Program-made: the position numbers and the translations under genes
Source: Umezawaea sp049997955
Lineage (GTDB): Bacteria > Actinomycetota > Actinomycetes > Mycobacteriales > Pseudonocardiaceae
DNA length: 64,000 nucleotides
NCBI GenBank assembly: GCA_049997955.1
Contig: JAEBDY010000010.1
Location: 62,001-126,000 of the forward strand
Direction: 5' to 3'
Shown: positions 17,204-25,713 of the stretch, piece by piece
Layout of the letters: each line of letters begins with the position of its first letter
How positions within the stretch are numbered: position 1 is the first letter of the stretch
Notes under the pieces: model-generated
Database searches by the model: none
Seen by the model: only the letters and a program-made list of their open reading frames with translations
What the model was told of the DNA's origin: nothing

Positions 17204-17596
17204 TCAGGAACGCGGGCGGCGGACTTCCACGGGCTTCGCCTTGAGGCGCTCCGCTTCCCTCCGGACCTCGGCCTGGGTGGAGCGCTCCTGCCGCAGCCAG
17301 GTGGGGTTGGTCGTCTTCAACTCGTCGATCTGCTCCGTGGTGAGGGCTTCGGTGACCCCGCCGCGCACGAGACCGCCGATGGAGACGCCCAGCTTCGTCG
17401 CGATGACCGGGCGGGGGTGCGGGCCGTTGCGGCGCAGGTCGCGCAGCCACTCGGGCGGGTCGGCCTGCAGGGCGTTCAACTCGTCGCGCGAGACGACACC
17501 CTCCTGGAACTCCGCGGGGGTGGCTTCGAGGTACACACCCAGCTTCTTCGCCGCCGTCGCGGGCTTCATCGTCTGGGGGGTCTTCTGCGACTTCAT
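17204..17596 (-). CDS. DUF5997 family protein
   Basis: This 130-residue cytosolic protein carries the family signature MKPATAAKKLGVYLEATPAE and FQEGVV from residue 10, and the PPEWLRDLRRNGPHPRPVIA segment. No catalytic motif is visible and the function is unknown. It is divergent from the LysR-like gene (58-base gap), an arrangement I recall in many actinobacteria. A shared regulatory role is possible, because short conserved blocks of this kind often bind nucleic acid or a partner protein. Confidence 0.85.
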   Translation of the reverse strand: MKSQKTPQTMKPATAAKKLGVYLEATPAEFQEGVVSRDELNALQADPPEWLRDLRRNGPHPRPVIATKLGVSIGGLVRGGVTEALTTEQIDELKTTNPTWLRQERSTQAEVRREAERLKAKPVEVRRPRS

Positions 17597-17654
17597 GACG
17601 GCCAGGGTATCGGGCGCGTCCGCCGCCTCCGGTCACGCCCGGTAATCTGACCTC

Positions 17655-18386
17655 GTGACCGGCTCGGACGTACCCCCATCATTCAGGCTCGCGTACGTCC
17701 CCGGCGTGACGCCCACCAAGTGGGTGCGGATCTGGAACGAGCGGTTGCCGGGGGTTCCGCTGACGCTCGTCCAGGTGCCCGCCGCGGACGCGGCCGCCCT
17801 GGTGCGGAACCGCGGCGCCGACGCGGTCCTCCTGCGGTTGCCGATCGACCGCGAAGGCCTGCACGCGATCCCCCTCTACACCGAGACGACGGTGGTCGTG
17901 GTCCCGAAGGACCACCTCGCGGCCGCGGCCGAGGAGGTGTCCGCGGAGGACCTCGCCGACGACGTCGTGCTGCACCCCCTCGACGACGCCCTCGACTGGG
18001 AGCGGCCGCCGGGACGACCGGCGGTCCAGCGTCCCGCCACGACGGCCGACGCCATCCAGCTGGTGGCCGCCGGGATCGGGTTGCTCGTCGTCCCGCAGTC
18101 GCTCGCCCGCCTGCACCACCGCAAGGACCTCACCTACCGGCCCCTCGCGGACGCCCCGGAGTCGCGCGTCGCGCTGTCGTGGCCGGAGGACGAGTCCGGC
18201 GACCTGGTCGAGCAGCTCATCGGGATCATCCGCGGGCGGACCGTCAACAGCACGCGAGGACCGGCGCCCGCCCCCGCGCGTCCCGCCGCCGACGAGCGGA
18301 AGGCCAAGCCCGCCAGGAGGAGCCCGCAGCGGGGTAATGGCGCCCCCAAGGGCGGCAAGCGCGGGAAGCCGCGCCGCCGCTCGTAG
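17655..18386 (+). CDS. LysR-type substrate-binding domain protein without helix-turn-helix
   Basis: This 243-residue protein begins directly in a LysR effector-binding fold: FRLAYVPGVTPTKWVRIW, ADAVLLRLPIDREGLHAIPLY, VVVVPKDHLAA, then IQLVAAGIGLLVVPQSLARL. LysR regulators are about 300 residues with a winged helix at the N-terminus; none is encoded here or just upstream. The last 45 residues are a basic Lys/Arg/Pro tail (KPARRSPQRGNGAPKGGKRG) that may bind nucleic acid in its place. GTG 17655 is the only start near the front of the fold. It may sense a small ligand together with the divergent DUF5997 protein. Confidence 0.82.
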   Translation: MTGSDVPPSFRLAYVPGVTPTKWVRIWNERLPGVPLTLVQVPAADAAALVRNRGADAVLLRLPIDREGLHAIPLYTETTVVVVPKDHLAAAAEEVSAEDLADDVVLHPLDDALDWERPPGRPAVQRPATTADAIQLVAAGIGLLVVPQSLARLHHRKDLTYRPLADAPESRVALSWPEDESGDLVEQLIGIIRGRTVNSTRGPAPAPARPAADERKAKPARRSPQRGNGAPKGGKRGKPRRRS

Positions 18387-18476
18387 CGACGTGCGCCGAC
18401 ACCTCCGGCACAGGCGGTCCACCGGTCCGGCGAGCTGAATGAACGGGACACCAACTCCTGATGAAGGAGGTTCCCC

Positions 18477-18689
18477 GTGCACCAGCTCACGACCACAGCC
18501 GAGGACCTCGTCGCCACGCTCATCGCCCGGACGGGCGTGGCCGCGTTCGCGACCGCGTTCCAGCAGGGGGCCGACGCGGACAGCGCCGCTGACTTCCGGT
18601 CGACCCCGGACCACGTGTTCGACCGCCTGCGCGCGGCGATCTCCCCGGCTCCTCCGCCTGCCGCCGGGCCCAACCAACGTCGGCGGTGA
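18477..18689 (+). CDS. Small hypothetical protein (70 aa)
   Basis: GTG 18477 has an excellent AAGGAGG at spacing about 6. The product begins MHQLTTTAEDLVATLIARTG, with a predicted amphipathic helix, an acidic middle and a Pro-rich basic end. No family was recognised, and no membrane segment or Cys motif is present. Confidence 0.55.
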   Translation: MHQLTTTAEDLVATLIARTGVAAFATAFQQGADADSAADFRSTPDHVFDRLRAAISPAPPPAAGPNQRRR

Positions 18690-19192
18690 CACGCGGTCGG
18701 GCTGCCGATCCACCGCCACACCCTCTGTGAAGAACGTCACGCGCGTCGACCTCTCAGGACGCAAGGGATACGGCCATTCGTCGTACTCGCCGTGCACCCC
18801 ACGAATGCGCGGACCGCACACCCAGGAATTCTGATCCTTGCGCCTCCGGGACGACGTCGAGACCGCGGAACCACCCGTTATCGCCCTACCTGAAAATTAG
18901 TAGAATGCGTCCTGACCACGCATTTTGTCACCCATTACCCATTTCGACGACAAAATAAACCGGTAACGAAACGGTACTCCGATTCCGATACTTCAGTCGT
19001 GATGAACGATGTCCGCACAAACGCAGCCGAATGGTCGCCGATTCCGCGCTGACCGTTCGCAGGTGACGCCGCGCACGTCCAAGGCGGGCCTAGTCCCAGT
19101 ATTCGACCGCCTTCCGAACACGACCGACCAATCCCGTCGCTCCCGACCGTGGCGACGGTGAACAGCGAAGACCAGGCAGAGGAGGACCGCCC
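18690..19192. other. Unusually AT-rich non-coding stretch upstream of the stressosome locus
   Basis: No convincing gene lies here. The centre (about 18885-18990) is much richer in A/T than its surroundings. It contains an inverted repeat, TTTTGTC (18923-18929) and GACAAAA (18949-18955). It is a likely promoter region for the stress-signalling genes, but I could not identify a clear -35/-10 pair or a SigB-type site. Confidence 0.5.
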
Positions 19193-19543
19193 GTGATGGT
19201 GCAGTCGGAGGATGACTTCTTCGTGGAAGTGGTTCGGACCCGCGGGACCGTGCTGGTCACCGTTTCGGGTGAACTGGACGCGGACACCGCACCGGAACTG
19301 ACCCGACACCTGGACCACCTCGACGCGGACTCCGGTGTGGTCGTGCTCGACCTGCTGGCCGTGCCGTTCTGCGACTCGGTGGGCCTCGCCTCGTTCCTGA
19401 CGGTGGTCCGACGCGGAGTGGGCCTCCGAGTGGTCGGCTCGCGCCAGGTGGTCCGCCTGCTGACGCTCTCCGGGGTCGACCACCACGTGACGCTCGCCGC
19501 CTCGGTGGCGGACGCGGTGCCACCGGAAGTGCACGGGCGCTGA
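19193..19543 (+). CDS. STAS-domain anti-anti-sigma factor, RsbV-like
   Basis: This 116-residue single STAS domain carries VLVTVSGELDADTAPEL, then VVVLDLLAVPFCDSVGLASF with the phospho-acceptor Ser at residue 62, then LRVVGSRQVVRLLTLSGVD. The domain is switched by phosphorylation: the bare form binds an RsbW-like kinase and frees its sigma factor. GTG 19193 follows GAGGAGG at good spacing; ATG 19196 is an equally possible start. It stands 145 bases before rsbR, with a GCGGGCACGCCCGC hairpin near 19556 between them. The RsbW-like kinase at 26118 is its obvious candidate partner. Confidence 0.88.
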   Translation: MMVQSEDDFFVEVVRTRGTVLVTVSGELDADTAPELTRHLDHLDADSGVVVLDLLAVPFCDSVGLASFLTVVRRGVGLRVVGSRQVVRLLTLSGVDHHVTLAASVADAVPPEVHGR

Positions 19544-19688
19544 CGGTCCGAACGCGGGCACGCCCGCGCCGGTCGGCGTCCCGATCGGAGCCGACATCCC
19601 CGACGAGCTGCCACGGGACTCCGGCTACGACGTCCCCCCGCCGTCGGCACTACTGTCTGGCTCAAGCAGGGCTATGAGGAGGATCTGA

Positions 19689-20549
19689 GTGGCAGTCGAA
19701 GAAGGACACGGGCACCGCCTGACCGAGTTGCTCCGGGAGAACACGGACGCGCTGATCACCAGGTGGGTCGAGTCCGTCGCGGCGACGCTGAGGGGCCGGG
19801 CGACCAGCGCGGAGCTGGAGCGGGACTTCCGCGAGCTGTTCGCGTCCCTGCTCCCGGTGTCCTCCGGCGACGGCCGCGACCTGTCCAGCCACTCCTTCGG
19901 GGAGATCAGGTCACTGCTGGAGGAGCTGTCGCGGTCGCGCGCGAGGCAGAACTTCAGCCCGGCGGAGACCGCGTCGAGCGTGTTCGCGCTCAAGCAGCTG
20001 GTGTTCGAACTGGTGAACGACCAGGACGACCCCGACCTGTTCCGCCAGGTGCTGAAGTTCTCCAGCCTGCTCGACGCACTCGGCCTGTGGACGTTCGAGG
20101 CGTACTCGCGCGCCCGCGAGGGGATCATCAAGGAGCAGTCCGAGCAGCTGCTGGAGCTGACCACGCCGGTGGTCAAGCTCTGGGAGGGCGTGCTCGCTGT
20201 GCCGCTGGTCGGCACGCTCGACTCGGCCCGCACCCAGGTCGTGATGGAGAAGCTGCTCGAAGCACTGGTCGAGACCGGTTCCGAGCACGCGATCATCGAC
20301 ATCACCGGTGTGCTCGCGGTGGACACGCAGGTCGCGCAGCACCTGCTGAAGACCGTGGTGGCCGCCCGCCTCATGGGTGCCGAGTGCACCATCTCGGGCA
20401 TCCGCCCCCAGATCGCCCAGACGATCGTCGCGCTCGGCATCGAGTTCGGCGACATCGCGACCAAGGCGACGCTCGCCGACGCGCTGCGGCACGCGCTCCG
20501 ACGCGAAGGCGTCGACGTCGTGCGCCGCGGCGACAGGGGGACGCTCTGA
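19689..20549 (+). CDS. rsbR: Stressosome scaffold protein RsbR
   Basis: The 286-residue protein has a helical N-terminal sensor half (about 1-150, RsbRD-type rather than globin or PAS) and a C-terminal STAS domain. The linker helix reads IIKEQSEQLLELTTPVVKLW. The STAS domain contains IIDITGVLAVDTQVAQHLL, with Thr in the position phosphorylated by RsbT, and CTISGIRPQIAQTIVALGI. RsbR and RsbS form the large stressosome core. GTG 19689 has GAGGAGG before it. The stop shares one base with the rsbS ATG (TGATG), giving strong coupling. Confidence 0.93.
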   Translation: MAVEEGHGHRLTELLRENTDALITRWVESVAATLRGRATSAELERDFRELFASLLPVSSGDGRDLSSHSFGEIRSLLEELSRSRARQNFSPAETASSVFALKQLVFELVNDQDDPDLFRQVLKFSSLLDALGLWTFEAYSRAREGIIKEQSEQLLELTTPVVKLWEGVLAVPLVGTLDSARTQVVMEKLLEALVETGSEHAIIDITGVLAVDTQVAQHLLKTVVAARLMGAECTISGIRPQIAQTIVALGIEFGDIATKATLADALRHALRREGVDVVRRGDRGTL

Positions 20550-20953
20550 TGGAACGCGTGCCGATCCTCAAGATCGGTGGTGTGCTGCTCGTCTCCATCC
20601 AGATCGACCTCCAGGACCAGAGCGTGCTCGCGCTCCAGGAGGACCTGGCCGAGAGGATCAGCTCCACCGGTGCCCACGGCGTCGTCATCGACATCTCCGC
20701 GGTCGAGATCGTGGACTCCTTCATCGGCCGGATGTTCGCCACCATCGCGTCCATCTCGCGGCTGTTCGACGCGGACACCGTGGTCGTCGGCATGCGGCCC
20801 GCCGTGGCGATCACCCTGGTCGAGCTGGGGCTCACCCTCGGCGGCGTGCGCACCGCGCTCGACCTGGAGCGCGGCATGAAGATCCTCCGGAAGCAGAGCG
20901 TGGAACGCGGACGCGCGGCGCCGGGCGACGTGTCCGCCCAGGAGTGGTCGTGA
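20549..20953 (+). CDS. rsbS: Stressosome protein RsbS
   Basis: This 134-residue lone STAS domain begins MERVPILKIGGVLLVSIQID, typical of RsbS. The phospho-acceptor Ser57 lies in VEIVDSFIGRM. The conserved VVVGMRPAVAITLVELGL follows. Unphosphorylated RsbS holds the switch kinase RsbT in the complex. It is coupled to rsbR upstream and overlaps rsbT by 4 bases (GTGA). The C-terminus is about 15 residues longer than Bacillus RsbS. Confidence 0.94.
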   Translation: MERVPILKIGGVLLVSIQIDLQDQSVLALQEDLAERISSTGAHGVVIDISAVEIVDSFIGRMFATIASISRLFDADTVVVGMRPAVAITLVELGLTLGGVRTALDLERGMKILRKQSVERGRAAPGDVSAQEWS

Positions 20954-21357
20954 CGGCCTCGGAGCCGGACCAACTGCCCATCACCGCCGATGACGACGTG
21001 GTCCGCGTGCGCCAGCTGGTGCGGACCTACGCCCAGCAGGTCAAGCTGTCGCTCGTGGACCAGACGAAGCTGGTGACGGCCACCAGCGAACTGGCCCGCA
21101 ACACCCTCGTCTACGGCGGCGGGGGTTTCGCCCGCATCGCCGTCGTCTCCGACGGCAGGCGCGACGGGGTCAAGGCGTCGTTCCACGACGACGGCCCCGG
21201 CATCCCGGACCTGACGCTCGCGCTGGCCGACGGCTGGAGCAGCGGCAAGGGCATGGGGCTCGGCCTGTCCGGCGCGAAGCGGCTGGTCGACGAGTTCGAC
21301 CTGGACACCGAGGTCGGACGGGGCACCGTGGTCACGGTGGTCAAGTGGAAGCGATGA
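20950..21357 (+). CDS. rsbT: Switch kinase RsbT
   Basis: This 135-residue GHKL-fold kinase shows the N box TATSELARNTLVYGGGG, the G1 box DDGPGIPD and the G2 glycine run GKGMGLGLSGAKRLVDEF. RsbT phosphorylates RsbR and RsbS on stress, leaves the stressosome and activates an RsbU-type phosphatase. The GTG start overlaps rsbS by 4 bases and the stop overlaps the next gene by 4 bases (ATGA). Confidence 0.94.
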   Translation: MTASEPDQLPITADDDVVRVRQLVRTYAQQVKLSLVDQTKLVTATSELARNTLVYGGGGFARIAVVSDGRRDGVKASFHDDGPGIPDLTLALADGWSSGKGMGLGLSGAKRLVDEFDLDTEVGRGTVVTVVKWKR

Positions 21358-22382
21358 ACGAGCCGACCTGCCTGCCGATGGCGGAGGACGTCGCGTGGGT
21401 CACCGTGGAGGAGGCGGCCGAGGCGGGCCGCGTCCGCCGGTTCGCGACGGCGGCCGCCGAGAAGCTGGCGTTCCCGCCCACCAGGGTCGCCGAGATCGGC
21501 CTTGCGGTCACCGAGATCGCCACCAACCTGCACAAGCACGCCCGCGAGGGTGTCGTCCTGGTGCGCACGGTGCGGGGAGCGTCCCAGGGGGCCCTGGAGG
21601 TCCTGGCGATCGACGGCGGTCCCGGCATCGCCGACATCGGCCTCGCGTTCGAGGACGGCCAATCCACCACGGGCACGCTCGGCGTCGGGCTCGGCGCGGT
21701 CGCCCGACTGGCCGACTCCTGCGCCATGGCGTCCCGCCAGGGCCGCGGAACGGTGCTCAGCGCACGCTTCCACGCCCGTCGCGGACCGCTCGCGGAGCTG
21801 CCGGAGGACGTGACGGCCGGGATCACCCGCCCCATCGGCGGCGAGGAGGTCTGCGGCGACGCGTACGCGGTCCGCCGCGCTCCGGGGCGGATGACGCTCA
21901 TGATGTGCGACGGCTCCGGCCACGGCCCGCTCGCCGCCTCGGCGTCGCAGACCGCGGTGCGGGTCTTCTGCGACCTGGACCCCACGGCCCCCGAGGACGT
22001 CGTCGCGCGGCTGCACACGGCCCTGCGCGGCACCCGCGGCGGTGCGATCGGCGTGGCCGACGTCGACCTCGTCGCCCGCACCGTGCGGTTCGCCGGACTC
22101 GGCAACATCGCCGCGTCCGTACTGGCGGACGGCCGGAAGAAGGGGATGATCTCCGTACCCGGAGTGGCCGGGTACCAGGCGCGCACGATCCGCGCCTTCG
22201 ACTACGCGCTGCCGGAGGACGCCGTGGTGGTGCTGCACTCCGACGGGCTGACCGAGAGGTGGACCGTCGAGCACGGCGACACCCTGCTGAGCGAGCCCCC
22301 GCTGCTGATAGCGGGGTCGCTGATGCGCGACGCGGGTGTGCGCAAGGACGACGCCTGCGTGCTCGTCGGAAAAACTCGATGA
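21354..22382 (+). CDS. RsbT-like ATPase fused to an RsbX-like PP2C phosphatase
   Basis: The 342-residue fusion has an N-terminal GHKL domain (about 15-135; VTEIATNLHKHAREG, IDGGPGIADI, TTGTLGVGLGAVARLADS). A C-terminal SpoIIE/RsbX-type PP2C domain follows (about 150-342; GGEEVCGDAYAVR, MMCDGSGHGPLAA with metal Asp, LGNIAAS, VVLHSDGLTERW, KDDACVLV). RsbX-like phosphatases reset the stressosome by dephosphorylating RsbS and RsbR. The fused kinase-like domain is common in actinobacterial and Gram-negative Rsb modules. ATG 21354 gives an ATGA overlap with rsbT. Confidence 0.9.
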   Translation: MNEPTCLPMAEDVAWVTVEEAAEAGRVRRFATAAAEKLAFPPTRVAEIGLAVTEIATNLHKHAREGVVLVRTVRGASQGALEVLAIDGGPGIADIGLAFEDGQSTTGTLGVGLGAVARLADSCAMASRQGRGTVLSARFHARRGPLAELPEDVTAGITRPIGGEEVCGDAYAVRRAPGRMTLMMCDGSGHGPLAASASQTAVRVFCDLDPTAPEDVVARLHTALRGTRGGAIGVADVDLVARTVRFAGLGNIAASVLADGRKKGMISVPGVAGYQARTIRAFDYALPEDAVVVLHSDGLTERWTVEHGDTLLSEPPLLIAGSLMRDAGVRKDDACVLVGKTR

Positions 22383-24145
22383 CGATGACCTTCGACGCGG
22401 TGGACGGCTCGTTGACGCGGATGACCATCGTCGGCGAGTCCGACGTGTTCCACCTCCGCGGCCGCGGCAGGCAGGTCGCCGCGGCCGTCGGCCTGGACGG
22501 CCAGGACCAGATCCGGGTGGCGACGGCCCTGAGCGACGTCGGCCGCGAGCTGGTGGCGCAGTCCGTGACGACGTCCGCCGCCTTCACCCTGCTCCCGGAA
22601 CCGTCGGCGGCCCTGGTCATCGAGCTGAGCTGGAACGGCACCGTGACGGCCACCGGCCCCGGCTGGCACACCGCGCGGACGCTCATGCACGACGTGCGCT
22701 TCGAGCAGCGCGCCGACGGCGGCACCGCGACCCTGGTGCGCAACCTGGTCGCCGGTGGCAGACCGCCGACGGCGACCCACCTCGTCGCGGTGCGCGAGCA
22801 GCTGCGGTCCCGGAACGAGGGCAGCGCGCTGGACGAGCTGCGCGCGCAGAACCAGGAGCTGCTGGAGACCCTGGAGGACCTGGAGCACAAGCGCCTGGAG
22901 CTGGAACGGCTCAACACCGAGCTGGAGGAGACCAACCAGGGCGTCGTCGCGCTCTACAAGGAACTCTCCGACGAGCTGGAGCAGACCAACAAGGGCGTCG
23001 TCGCGCTGTACGCCGAGCTGGACGAGAAGTCCACGCAGCTGCGCGAGGCGGGCGAGGCCCGGACCCGCTTCTGGTCCAACATCAGCCACGAGCTGCGCAC
23101 GCCGGTCAACTCCGTCGTCGGGCTGACCCGCCTCCTCGCGGTGGCGGGCGCCGACCCCCTCACCGACGAGCAGCGCAGGCAGGTCGACCTGATCAACGAC
23201 TCGGGCACCACGCTGCTCGCGCTGGTCAACGAACTGCTGGACACGGCGAAGGCCGAATCGGGCAGTCTCCGGCCGCGACCGGCGCCGGTCGACCTGGAGT
23301 ACATGTTCGTGCAGCTGCGCGGCGCGCTGCGACCGCTGATCCGGTCCCGCGAGGTCGAGTTCGTCGCGGAGGACCTGCCGCCACTCCCCCCGCTCGTCAC
23401 CGACGGCACGATGCTCGTGCGGATCCTGCGCAACGTGCTGTCGAACGGCCTGAAGTTCACCGAGCGCGGCGAGGTCCGCCTCTCGGTTGCCCAGGACGAC
23501 GACCACCTCCGCTTCGTCGTCGCCGACACCGGCATCGGCATCCCGCCGGACCAGCAGGACCGCGTGTTCGAGGAGTTCCACCAGGTGCCCAACCGCCTGC
23601 AGAGCGGGACGGCGGGAACGGGACTCGGGCTCTCCTACGCGCGCAGGCTCAGCCGCATCCTGGGCGGCGACCTGACCCTGCGCAGCGAGGTCGGCGCGGG
23701 CACCGAGGTGACCCTGAGGCTGCCGCTCGGGGTCCTCGACGACATCCCGCTGACCACCGTGGGGAGCGCGCTGCTGGCCGACGGCGACGCCGAGTCACGA
23801 CAACTGCTGAAAGCCGAGCTCAGCGAGCTCGCCGACGAGGTCCTGGAGTTCGCGGACGGCCGCGCCGCGCTCACGTCCGCCACGGAGAACTCCCCCGACC
23901 TGATCTTCCTGGACGTCGACGCGCCCCTGGTGAGCGGCATGGAGGCCCTGTCGGTGCTGCGCGGCGACCCGGTGCTCTGCCGGGTGCCGGTGGTCGTGGT
24001 GTGCTCGGCCGAGACCAGCGAACTGGAGCTGGCGGCCTCGACGCTGGCCGCGGCGCTGCTGACCAGAACGCGGATCTCGCCGGACGCGGTGCGCCGGGCG
24101 ATCCGGGAAGCCCACGTGGCGGTGCGGAGGACGATGCCCCGATGA
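22379..24145 (+). CDS. Hybrid histidine kinase with coiled coil and C-terminal receiver
   Basis: The 588-residue cytosolic protein starts with a divergent GHKL-like segment (about 1-135), then a long coiled coil (about 145-225) with two near-repeats TNQGVVALY and TNKGVVALY. HisKA has His237 in FWSNISHELRTPVNSV. The HATPase has NVLSNGLKFTE, DTGIGIPPDQ and GTGLGLSYARR. The C-terminal receiver has the phosphoryl Asp512 in LIFLDVDAPLVSG but a weak acidic pocket (ADGDAES). ATG 22379 overlaps the previous stop by 4 bases. It likely feeds a second signal into the stressosome output, probably by phosphotransfer to the following receiver-PP2C protein. Confidence 0.9.
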   Translation: MTMTFDAVDGSLTRMTIVGESDVFHLRGRGRQVAAAVGLDGQDQIRVATALSDVGRELVAQSVTTSAAFTLLPEPSAALVIELSWNGTVTATGPGWHTARTLMHDVRFEQRADGGTATLVRNLVAGGRPPTATHLVAVREQLRSRNEGSALDELRAQNQELLETLEDLEHKRLELERLNTELEETNQGVVALYKELSDELEQTNKGVVALYAELDEKSTQLREAGEARTRFWSNISHELRTPVNSVVGLTRLLAVAGADPLTDEQRRQVDLINDSGTTLLALVNELLDTAKAESGSLRPRPAPVDLEYMFVQLRGALRPLIRSREVEFVAEDLPPLPPLVTDGTMLVRILRNVLSNGLKFTERGEVRLSVAQDDDHLRFVVADTGIGIPPDQQDRVFEEFHQVPNRLQSGTAGTGLGLSYARRLSRILGGDLTLRSEVGAGTEVTLRLPLGVLDDIPLTTVGSALLADGDAESRQLLKAELSELADEVLEFADGRAALTSATENSPDLIFLDVDAPLVSGMEALSVLRGDPVLCRVPVVVVCSAETSELELAASTLAAALLTRTRISPDAVRRAIREAHVAVRRTMPR

Positions 24146-25713
24146 GCCCACGACGCGGACGGGTGTCCCTGTCCGGCCCGGCCAGGATCCTCGTCGTCGA
24201 CGACCTGGAGGCGAGCCGCTACATCACCGCGAGCTGGCTGCGGCGCAGCGGGCACGACGTGACCGAGGTCGTCACCGGCGGGGAGGCGCTCGCGGTGATC
24301 GGGGAGCAGGACTTCGACCTGGTCATGCTGGACGTGCACCTGCCGGACATGAGCGGGTTCGAGGTCTGCGAGATCATCAAGGCCGACCCGGCGACCGCGG
24401 CCGTCCCGGTGATCCACGTGTCGGCGACCTACGTCGAGCCCGAGGACAAGACGATCGGTCTGACCCGCGGCGCCGACGCCTACCTCACGGAGCCCGTCGA
24501 CCCCGGCGAGCTGCTCGCCACGGTCGAGGCCGCGCTGCGCTACTACCGCGCCCGGTCCCTGGCCGAGCGCCTCGCCGACCGGCTCACCAGGCTGACCAGG
24601 GCCACCCTGGCGATCAACGTCGCGGCCACGCTCGACGAGGTGGCCAGGGCGGCGGCGACCGGTGCCGCGGACCTGCTGGAGAGCCCCGCGGTCGCGATGC
24701 TGGTGACGTACGAGGACGTGCGGGTCGGGACGACCGGCGGCGGCGAGGTGGAGCTGACGACCGCGCCGGTCGACGTGGTCCTCGGCGTGGTGACCGCGAG
24801 CCTGGGCCCCGACGACGGCGTCGAGATCGCGTTCGTGGACGACCCGCCGTGGAACCCCGGCAGGCGGGCGGCCGTGGTCGTGGCGCGGAACAAGGTCGGC
24901 AGGCCGCCGGTGTGCGTGGCGGTCGACGCGTCCGCCGTCACCACGGACGACGACCGCAACCTGCTCGTGCAGCTCGGCCAGACGACGGCGCTCGCCGCGG
25001 ACGGGTTGAGGGCCCTCACCGAGGAGCACGACCTCGCGCTGACCCTCCAGCGGAGCCTGCTGCCCCGCGCCCTGCCGGAGCACCCCGGCCTGCCGATGGT
25101 CGCCCGGTACGTGCCCGCGTCGGCCAACGCCGAGATCGGCGGCGACTTCTACGAGGTCGTCGAGTCGGGCGGTCGGCTGCTGATCGCCATCGGCGACGTC
25201 TGCGGGCACTCCATCGAGGCCGCCACCGTGATGGGCGAGGTGCGGCACGCGCTGCGCGCCTACGCCATCGAAAGCGACGACCCGGCCGTGGTCCTGCGCA
25301 AGCTCGACCGGATGCTCCAGCGGTTCCACCCGCGCGGCGGGCTCACCACCGTGTGCCTGCTGCTCGTGGACCTCGACGAGGGCACCATGGACGTCTCCAA
25401 CGCGGGCCACGTGCCGCCGCTGGTGGCCGACGCCGGGGGCACCCGGTTCCTCGACGTGGCCGGTCCCCTGCTGGGGCTCGGCCTGCCCCGCCCGGACGCC
25501 ACCCGGTTCCCGTTGCCGATGGGCGCCCTGGTCGTGCTGACGACCGACGGCCTGGTGGAGCGGTCCGACAGCGACCTCGACGAGGGCATGGAATCGCTCC
25601 GGGCCTCGGTGTCCCACACGGCCGAGCTGGACGGCCTGTGCGACGGCCTCATCGAGGAGTTCGGCGGGGACAAGCGCGACGACATCGCCCTGCTGGTGTT
25701 CCGGCGCGCCTGA
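24142..25713 (+). CDS. Receiver-GAF-like-PP2C phosphatase, RsbU-like
   Basis: This 523-residue protein combines a canonical receiver (about 14-130; LVVDDLEASRYI, Asp64 in LVMLDVHLPDMSGFE, HVSATYVEPEDKTIGL), a linker and a GAF-like segment (about 145-290). The SpoIIE-type PP2C domain is at about 310-523, with QRSLLPRALPEHPGL, IGGDFYEVVE, AIGDVCGHSIEAA, NAGHVPPL, TTDGLVERSD and DDIALLVF; its metal-binding Asp residues are present. It would dephosphorylate an RsbV-type antagonist when its receiver is phosphorylated or RsbT binds. ATGA overlap with the hybrid kinase makes the pair a probable cognate phosphorelay. It ends stop-to-stop with the RsbW-like gene. Confidence 0.92.
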   Translation: MSPRRGRVSLSGPARILVVDDLEASRYITASWLRRSGHDVTEVVTGGEALAVIGEQDFDLVMLDVHLPDMSGFEVCEIIKADPATAAVPVIHVSATYVEPEDKTIGLTRGADAYLTEPVDPGELLATVEAALRYYRARSLAERLADRLTRLTRATLAINVAATLDEVARAAATGAADLLESPAVAMLVTYEDVRVGTTGGGEVELTTAPVDVVLGVVTASLGPDDGVEIAFVDDPPWNPGRRAAVVVARNKVGRPPVCVAVDASAVTTDDDRNLLVQLGQTTALAADGLRALTEEHDLALTLQRSLLPRALPEHPGLPMVARYVPASANAEIGGDFYEVVESGGRLLIAIGDVCGHSIEAATVMGEVRHALRAYAIESDDPAVVLRKLDRMLQRFHPRGGLTTVCLLLVDLDEGTMDVSNAGHVPPLVADAGGTRFLDVAGPLLGLGLPRPDATRFPLPMGALVVLTTDGLVERSDSDLDEGMESLRASVSHTAELDGLCDGLIEEFGGDKRDDIALLVFRRA

